Under the pieces are notes generated by a model. It made no database searches. It was not told where the DNA came from and saw only the letters and a program-made list of their open reading frames with translations. Positions 59,308 through 64,000 of a stretch of 64,000 nt of DNA are shown here, piece after piece. The number at the start of each line of letters is the position of its first letter. Position 1 is the first letter of the stretch. Source of the stretch: Streptomyces rubrogriseus (GTDB taxonomy: Bacteria; Actinomycetota; Actinomycetes; Streptomycetales; Streptomycetaceae). A program made the position numbers and the translations under genes. The stretch is taken from assembly GCF_027947575.1 (NCBI RefSeq), contig NZ_CP116256.1, forward strand, positions 3,658,001 through 3,722,000. Reading direction: 5' to 3'.

Positions 59308-59557
59308 AAGGTGTCCCTCTGTTCGGCTTCGTTCGACGGTGCGACGGTGTGGCTGCTCAGCGGTGAGGCGGCCGGGACGCGGGCGCGCTCGCCGGCCCGC
59401 ACACCTCACAGGGAACAACGACGGACGCCGATCCGCGCGCTGTCGTCCGCCCGGCCACCCGGGTGCTCCGTCCGGCGCGCGGGGCCGCCCACCGGATGGC
59501 AGCGTGGCGGGACCGGGCGGTGCGACGGGCACGGACGGGACGGACGGAGCGGAGGCC

Positions 59558-60595
59558 ATGGCGCGGGCGATCTGGACGGGTGTGATCACCTTCGGGCTGG
59601 TCTCGGTGCCCGTGGGTCTGTTCACGGCGACCGAGGACCACACGGTCCACTTCCACCAGTTGCAGCGGGGCACCTCGGACCGGATCCGCAACCGGCGGGT
59701 CAACGAGCGCACCGGCAAGGAGGTCGGCGCCGAGGACATCGTCAAGGGCTACGAGGTGAGCGAGGGCGAATACGTCGTCGTGGAGCCCGAGGAACTCGAC
59801 GAGATCGCGCCGGGCCGCTCCCGCACCCTCGAGATCACCGACTTCGTGGACCTGGACCGGATCGACCCGGTCTACTTCGGCCGCACCTACTACCTCGCCC
59901 CGCGCGGCAAGGAGTACCTCAAGGTCTACGAGCTGCTGCGCACCGCGCTCGCGGACACCGGCAAGGCGGGGGTCGCCACCTTCGTCCTGCGCAACCGGCA
60001 GTACCTGACCGCGCTGCGCGCCGAGGACAGGGTCCTGCTGCTCCAGACGCTGCACTGGGCCGACGAGGTCCGCGACCCCGTCGAGGAGCTTCCGGAACTG
60101 CCGTCCGACCGGGTGGGCCGCGGCAAGGAGCTGGACATGGCGCTGCGGCTCATCGACGCCCTCAGCGGCGACTGGGAACCCGCCCGCTATCGCGACACCT
60201 ACCAGGACAAGGTCCGCGAGCTGGTCCGGGCCAAGGCCGAGGGCGAGGAGGTCGCCGTCGCCGAGGAGGCGCCCAAGGCCACCGACGTCGTCGACCTGAT
60301 GGAGGTCCTGCGCGGCAGCCTGGAGCAGGCGAAGGGCGCGGGCACGGGCGGCAAGCGGTCCGCCGGGTCGCGGAAGAAGGCCACCGCGCCCTCCCGCCGG
60401 ACCCCGCCCGAGCGGGACCGGTTGCGGGAGCTGAGCAAGGCCGAGCTGTACCGGCGGGCCACCGAACAGGACATCGCGGGCCGCTCGAGGATGAGCCGCC
60501 AGGAACTCGTCGACGCGCTCACCGACCGCGGCCACGGCCGCGGCAGGGAAAGCGGCAGCCGCGGCCGCCGGAAGAAGACGACGACCGCGGCCTGA
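59558..60595 (+). CDS. ku: Non-homologous end-joining protein Ku
   Basis: The 345-residue homodimeric DNA-end-binding protein starts [36 protein letters not shown]. It has the Ku core ([65 protein letters not shown]). A bacterial C-terminal extension rich in Lys/Arg ends in a SAP/Rho_N-like helix motif ([33 protein letters not shown]) and [10 protein letters not shown]. Ku binds broken ends and recruits a ligase such as LigD; no ligD is in the window. The ATG has GGAGG upstream. Confidence 0.96.
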   Translation: MARAIWTGVITFGLVSVPVGLFTATEDHTVHFHQLQRGTSDRIRNRRVNERTGKEVGAEDIVKGYEVSEGEYVVVEPEELDEIAPGRSRTLEITDFVDLDRIDPVYFGRTYYLAPRGKEYLKVYELLRTALADTGKAGVATFVLRNRQYLTALRAEDRVLLLQTLHWADEVRDPVEELPELPSDRVGRGKELDMALRLIDALSGDWEPARYRDTYQDKVRELVRAKAEGEEVAVAEEAPKATDVVDLMEVLRGSLEQAKGAGTGGKRSAGSRKKATAPSRRTPPERDRLRELSKAELYRRATEQDIAGRSRMSRQELVDALTDRGHGRGRESGSRGRRKKTTTAA

Positions 60596-60609
60596 GACCC
60601 GGGTCCTGC

Positions 60610-61455
60610 TCAGGTGGTGCTGAGCATGCCTTCGCGCAGTCGGGCGAGGAGTCGGGAGATGAGTCGGGAGACGTGCATCTGGGAGACGCCGAGGCGTTCG
60701 CCGATGTCCTTCTGGGTGAGTTCTTCGACGAACCGCCAGTGGATGATCTGCCGGTCGCGGTCGTCGAGTTCGGCGATCATGGGGGCGAGGGCGTGGAAGT
60801 CGTCGACCAGGGCGAGGGCGGCGTCGTCGGTGCCGATGAAGTCGGCGAGGGCGGATTCGCCGTCCTCGCTGCCGTTGATGGCCGCGTCCAGGGAGGCGGA
60901 GTTGTAGCCGTTGGCCGCGAGTCGGGCCTCGACGACCTCGTCCTCGGGCAGGCTCATGAGTTCCGAGAGTTCCTGGGTGGTGGGGGTGCGGCCGAGGCGG
61001 CTGCGCAGTTCCTCGGTGGCGCGGGCGAGCTGGACGCGTGCTTCCTGGAGGCGTCGGGGGACGTGTACGGCCCAGGAGGTGTCGCGGAAGAACCGCTTGA
61101 TCTCTCCGACGATGTACGGCACGGCGAAGGAGGTGAACTCGACTTCGCGGGTGAGTTCGAACCGGTCGATGGCCTTGATGAGGCCGATCATGCCGACCTG
61201 GACGATGTCCTCCATCTCTTCGGGGCCGCGGCTGCGGAAGCGGCCGGCCGCGAAGCGGACCAGGGACATGTTCATCTCGATGAGCGTGTTGCGTGCGTAC
61301 TGGTGCTCGGGGGTGCCTTCCTCCACCACGGTGAGCTGCTCGAAGAACAGCTTCGACAACTCCCGCGCGTCCCTGGGCGCCACCTTGGACGGGTCCGCGA
61401 TCTCCGGCATGTCCGTCGTGGCATGGTCGGTGGCTCGCGCGGTCGTCGTCGTCAT
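60610..61455 (-). CDS. sigB: General-stress RNA polymerase sigma factor SigB (SigF/SigB family)
   Basis: The 281-residue group 3 sigma factor has region 2 (NTLIEMNMSLVRFAAGRFRSRGPEEMEDIVQVGMIGLIKAIDRFELTREVEFTSFAVPYIVGEIKRFFRD), region 3, and region 4 (ELTQKDIGERLGVSQMHVSRLISRLLARLREGML). In S. coelicolor SigB governs osmotic stress and differentiation. The anti-sigma RsbA and antagonist RsbB genes lie upstream on the same strand. The start MTTTTARATD has GGGAGG nearby; an ATG 12 codons upstream is less likely. A SigB-type promoter upstream suggests autoregulation. Confidence 0.95.
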   Translation of the reverse strand: MTTTTARATDHATTDMPEIADPSKVAPRDARELSKLFFEQLTVVEEGTPEHQYARNTLIEMNMSLVRFAAGRFRSRGPEEMEDIVQVGMIGLIKAIDRFELTREVEFTSFAVPYIVGEIKRFFRDTSWAVHVPRRLQEARVQLARATEELRSRLGRTPTTQELSELMSLPEDEVVEARLAANGYNSASLDAAINGSEDGESALADFIGTDDAALALVDDFHALAPMIAELDDRDRQIIHWRFVEELTQKDIGERLGVSQMHVSRLISRLLARLREGMLSTT

Positions 61456-61514
61456 GATGTGCCCTCCCGGTGGATCGGTCGTCGTTGTCACCTTGTCGGC
61501 CGACGACCGATCGC

Positions 61515-61539
61515 CTACCCCGGGTCAGGCCTCGCACAC
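61515..61539 (-). promoter_or_regulatory. SigB-type promoter of sigB
   Basis: On the minus strand GTGT-N15-GGGTAG lies 60 bases upstream of the sigB start, in the gap between rsbA and sigB. S. coelicolor sigB is known to be autoregulated from a promoter in this place. The same boxes and spacing occur before the phosphoketolase gene. Confidence 0.7.
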
Positions 61540-61584
61540 CTGCCGGAGTACCGCAACTCTTGGCGCGGGGTCCGGACCGGTGCC

Positions 61585-62514
61585 TCAGACGCCCAGGTAG
61601 AAGCGGACCGCGGTGCCCTCGTCGGTCGTGTGAACCCGCACCAGATCGGCGACGTAGTGGACGAGCAGGAGGCCGCGGCCACCGATCTGCCCGTGCTCCG
61701 GGGGCCGTCGGCCGGCGAGCGGATCCGTGAGCCGTCCCGCGTCGCGGACCTCGCACACCACCTGCCCCGCCTCGGCCCAGACCGCCACCGTTCCGCTGCC
61801 GCCGCCGTGGACCACGCTGTTGGTGGTCAGCTCGGCCACCGCCAGTTCCGCGTCCTGCAGCCGCCGCCCGGACAGTCCGAGCGAGGCGGCCACGCCGACC
61901 GCGAAGCGGCGAGCCTCGGGCAGCTCCCCGGGCCCGAAGGCCAGGACGACGGCGTCGGGAGCGCCGCCGAGCGGCTCGTTGTAACGGGCCACGACCGCCG
62001 GCCAGTCGTAGCCCTCACTGACCCGCTCACTCCCCTCCGCGATGACCGTCGGGTGGGTGACCAGGGCGTCGGCCAGGACGTCCGCGGCCAGCCGGGTCTC
62101 GTCGTACGGGCACAGGATCGTCGCCCGGCGGCCCGCGAAGGCCGCGTTGATCAACGCCTCGTGCTGGGCGCACGCCGGATACTCGGCGGCGCTGCGCCCG
62201 GCCCAGACCGGCTCGCCGACGATCCGGACCCGTACCCGCGGGTGCGCGTCGGCGAACGCCCTCAGCACGCCCGGGATGATCCGCCCCGGATTGCGTCCGG
62301 CCTCGGTCATGTCCAGGAAGGTGACGTCCCGCGCGTCCGTGCCCAGTCCCGCCCGGACCAGCTCCAGGTTGGGGCCGGGCACGGCCACCGCCACCGGCTC
62401 GCCCGCGGCCAGCCCCTCCCGCACGAACGCCGCCGTCCGGTCGGTGTACTCGGCCTGCGAACGGTAGAACAGCGCCGGATGGATGAATGCCTCGTCGGCG
62501 GTCGCCGTGCTCAT
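61585..62514 (-). CDS. rsbA: Anti-sigma factor RsbA with MEDS and HATPase domains
   Basis: The 309-residue protein has an N-terminal MEDS domain at about residues 10-170 (FIHPALFYRSQAEYTDRTAAFVREGLAAGEPVAVAVPG). A C-terminal GHKL/HATPase_c kinase-like domain lies at about 195-305 (LQDAELAVAELTTNSVVHGGGSGTVAV with the N-box, then GQIGGRGLLLVHYVADLV). It binds and inactivates SigB, and is released when it binds the antagonist RsbB. The MEDS domain may sense a small molecule. Its ATG overlaps the rsbB stop. Confidence 0.92.
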   Translation of the reverse strand: MSTATADEAFIHPALFYRSQAEYTDRTAAFVREGLAAGEPVAVAVPGPNLELVRAGLGTDARDVTFLDMTEAGRNPGRIIPGVLRAFADAHPRVRVRIVGEPVWAGRSAAEYPACAQHEALINAAFAGRRATILCPYDETRLAADVLADALVTHPTVIAEGSERVSEGYDWPAVVARYNEPLGGAPDAVVLAFGPGELPEARRFAVGVAASLGLSGRRLQDAELAVAELTTNSVVHGGGSGTVAVWAEAGQVVCEVRDAGRLTDPLAGRRPPEHGQIGGRGLLLVHYVADLVRVHTTDEGTAVRFYLGV

Positions 62515-62864
62515 CGTGGCGCCACCTCGATCCGGTGCAGGGACGGCCAGAACAGCTCCAGTACCCGTGGCAGTTGCGGGGGCGGCCGCTCCACCACGAC
62601 GCGGCCGACGGGCAGGTTCATGGCCGTGACGGCCAGTGCCGCCACCCCGGCCACGTCGACGAACCGCACCGCCGACAGTTCCACGTAGGACACGTCCGTG
62701 TGCTGCCGGGACAGCTCGGTCAGGGCGGTCTCCCAGGAGAGTCTGGTGCTCACGTTGATCTCACCACTGGCCCGGATGCCCGGACGGCCGGACAGCGGAC
62801 CCACGTCCAGCAGGACACCGCCGCCCGTGCGGGCCGGGCCGCCCGCGGCGCCTGTGCCATCCAC
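62511..62864 (-). CDS. rsbB: Anti-anti-sigma factor RsbB (STAS domain)
   Basis: The 117-residue STAS-domain antagonist has the pattern PLSGRPGIRASGEINVSTRLSWETAL, then VSYVELSAVRFVDVAGVAALAVTAMNL. The Ser/Thr phosphorylation site expected in ...RFVDVAG... reads Asp-Val at the place where a Ser is usual, so the regulatory Ser may lie in LSAVRF or be absent. It would bind RsbA and free SigB. The GTG start has AAGGGG upstream; the stop overlaps rsbA (ATGA). Confidence 0.88.
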   Translation of the reverse strand: MDGTGAAGGPARTGGGVLLDVGPLSGRPGIRASGEINVSTRLSWETALTELSRQHTDVSYVELSAVRFVDVAGVAALAVTAMNLPVGRVVVERPPPQLPRVLELFWPSLHRIEVAPR

Positions 62865-63047
62865 ACTCGATCCCCTTCGGAACTCCGCCGGGCATACGTC
62901 GGCTGCCCGGGCACTTCTTCCGGCCAGGCAGCCTATCCCGATCGGGGCGTCGTACGCCGGTGAGGGGACAAACCGGCGACAGTCGGGCGGATCGGGGAAC
63001 ACGGCAGAGTGAGCGCGTCCTCGGAAGGTCGGAAGGGAAGACTGGGC

Positions 63048-63404
63048 ATGTTTGAAGCCGAGAACATTCGTGACTGGCGTGGCCTCGACGTCGTCGACTA
63101 CGACGGCCGCAAGATCGGGACCCTGGAGTCCATCTACTTCGACACCCTCACCGACCGGCCGGCTTTCGCCACGGTCACGATCGGTCTGCCGACCCGTCGG
63201 CGGCTCGTCTTCGTGCCGGTGGACAAGGCCACGGTCGGACCGTCCTACCTCAAGGTCACCTACGACAAATCCCTGGTCAAGGACGCCCCCGGGATCGACC
63301 CGGACGGTGAGCTGGCCGCCGAGGACGAGGGCGCGGTCTTCGCCCACTACCACCTGCCCCACGAGCCGGGCAGCCGCGGCGAACGCCGCCTCGGCCGCCG
63401 CTGA
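63048..63404 (+). CDS. PRC-barrel domain protein
   Basis: The 118-residue soluble protein has an N-terminal PRC-barrel (NIRDWRGLDVVDYDGRKIGTLESIYFDTLTDRPAFATVTIG, then RRLVFVPVDKATVGPSYLKVTYDK) and an acidic then basic tail. PRC-barrels bind RNA or proteins; members of this group are found beside stress sigma genes in Streptomyces, but no function is established. The ATG (MFEAENIRDW) is preceded by GGAAGGGAAG. It lies divergent from rsbB and converges on dpsA. Confidence 0.85.
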   Translation: MFEAENIRDWRGLDVVDYDGRKIGTLESIYFDTLTDRPAFATVTIGLPTRRRLVFVPVDKATVGPSYLKVTYDKSLVKDAPGIDPDGELAAEDEGAVFAHYHLPHEPGSRGERRLGRR

Positions 63405-63415
63405 AGGCCGTGGGG

Positions 63416-63443
63416 GGTGCTCGGGCCGCGCGGCCCGAGCACC
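63416..63443. terminator. Bidirectional hairpin between PRC-barrel gene and dpsA
   Basis: A 28-base perfect palindrome (arm GGTGCTCGGGCCGC) lies between the convergent stops. Confidence 0.85.
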
Positions 63444-63468
63444 GTCACCGCGGGCTCGGGCGGTCCGG

Positions 63469-64000
63469 CTACGCGACTTCCGCGCCGCGTGCCGCCGCCT
63501 CCGTCTCGGATGTCGCGCTGCCCGTCGCGAGGGTGCCGCCGGCGCTCTCGAGGTGCGCCCGCACGAACCACTGGAACTGCTCCAGGTCCCTGAGCTGACC
63601 GATCAGGAGGTCCTCCGTGGCCGGGTCGATCTTGCCGGCCTCCTCGACCGCCGCGCGCATGCCCTCGACCACGCCGGTGTACACGACGTCGAGCGCGCCG
63701 AGATGGGCGATGGCGTCCGCCCGTCCGATGGAGTAGTCGTCCCACTTCCGCTCGGCCACCAGCGCCCCGGGCGTGCCCTGGGCCACCCCGCCGAGCGCGG
63801 CGATGCGCTCCGCGACGTCGTCGGCCATCTCGCGCACCTGGTCGACCTGGGGGTCGATCATCTCGTGGACCGCGATGAAGTGCGGACCCACGACGTTCCA
63901 GTGCACGTGCTTGAGGGTCAGGTGCAGGTCGTTGAGGGCGTGCAGGCGCAGCCGCAGCACACCGATCAGCCGTCCGGCGGCCTCGCGCTCGATGCCGGGG
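63469..64000 (-). CDS. dpsA: Dps family DNA-binding/iron-storage protein, 5' end outside window
   Basis: At least 176 residues of a ferritin-like Dps protein are visible. They include the ferroxidase region HALNDLHLTLKHVHWNVVGPHFIAVHEMIDPQVDQVREMADDVAERIAALGG and the ERKWDDYSIGRADAIAHLGALDVVYTGVVEGMRA helix. A C-terminal tail rich in Ala, Glu and Thr follows. Dps dodecamers sequester iron and condense DNA under stress. In S. coelicolor DpsA is induced by osmotic stress through SigB and is encoded in the same order relative to rsbB, rsbA and sigB. The promoter lies beyond the window edge, so the start is not seen. Confidence 0.93.
   Translation of the reverse strand, partial: PGIEREAAGRLIGVLRLRLHALNDLHLTLKHVHWNVVGPHFIAVHEMIDPQVDQVREMADDVAERIAALGGVAQGTPGALVAERKWDDYSIGRADAIAHLGALDVVYTGVVEGMRAAVEEAGKIDPATEDLLIGQLRDLEQFQWFVRAHLESAGGTLATGSATSETEAAARGAEVA

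Overview
The window is very GC-rich, gene-dense DNA with high GC at third codon positions and frequent GTG or TTG starts. It is almost certainly a Streptomyces chromosome. Several blocks match what I recall of the left arm of the S. coelicolor chromosome: the gas-vesicle order gvpO-A-F-G-Y-Z-J-L-S-K, terD, and dpsA / PRC-barrel / rsbB / rsbA / sigB / ku. No rRNA, tRNA, CRISPR array, phage module or insertion sequence was seen. The window begins inside a sugar-transporter permease gene and ends inside dpsA.

Layout. 1-4.1 kb: carbohydrate ABC transporter operon with a DeoR/LacI-hybrid regulator and a matching pair of operator-like sites. 4.2-9.4 kb: complete ten-gene gas-vesicle operon with overlapping genes. 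9.4-12.8 kb: methyltransferase, SDR, TetR regulator and alcohol dehydrogenase. 12.9-15.9 kb: LAETG-anchored DUF1996 surface protein and a secreted AA10 LPMO under a perfect CebR box. 16-19.8 kb: TPR protein, TerD and a BlaI/M56 peptidase pair. 20-27.3 kb: fasciclin lipoprotein, flavodoxin-like protein, ABC-F protein with a nine-codon upstream ORF, a frameshifted hydrolase, a deleted FAD-oxidoreductase/DUF1295 locus, and the RskA/SigK pair. 27.4-36.2 kb: GNAT, then a LacI-controlled locus of unknown substrate (FAD oxidoreductase, HyuA-like protein, HExxH protein, transporter, secreted beta-propeller hydrolase). 36.3-38.6 kb: TetR/MFS efflux pair. 38.7-41.8 kb: sulfide/persulfide regulon (rhodanese, CstR-like repressor, TSUP carrier, MBL-rhodanese). 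42.3-47 kb: phosphoketolase and GH65 phosphorylase with overlapping ends. 47-58 kb: arginine deiminase with an internally deleted arcD, transporters, regulators and small lipoproteins. 58-64 kb: FemAB-like ligase, Ku, and the SigB module (rsbB-rsbA-sigB) with dpsA.

How the parts work together. The most striking signal is one promoter, CCAATCC-N15-CCGGAT, found three times with exactly the same spacing: before sigK, before the FAD-oxidoreductase locus and before the fasciclin lipoprotein gene. In Mycobacterium tuberculosis SigK/RskA controls the fasciclin proteins MPT70/MPT83 and sits beside an FAD-oxidoreductase / DUF1365 / cyclopropane-synthase-like / DUF1295 cluster. This window therefore appears to hold a SigK regulon of the same composition, from which the middle of the lipid cluster has been deleted. 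A second layer is SigB: a GTGT-N15-GGGTA(G/T) promoter lies before sigB and another before the phosphoketolase gene. A third is a CstR-type operator, ATACCC-N4-GGGTAT, found three times around the persulfide genes.

Four loci show decay: the hydrolase frameshift, the FAD-oxidoreductase nonsense codon plus deletion, the truncated DUF1295 gene, and the arcD internal deletion. This fits gene erosion in a chromosome arm.
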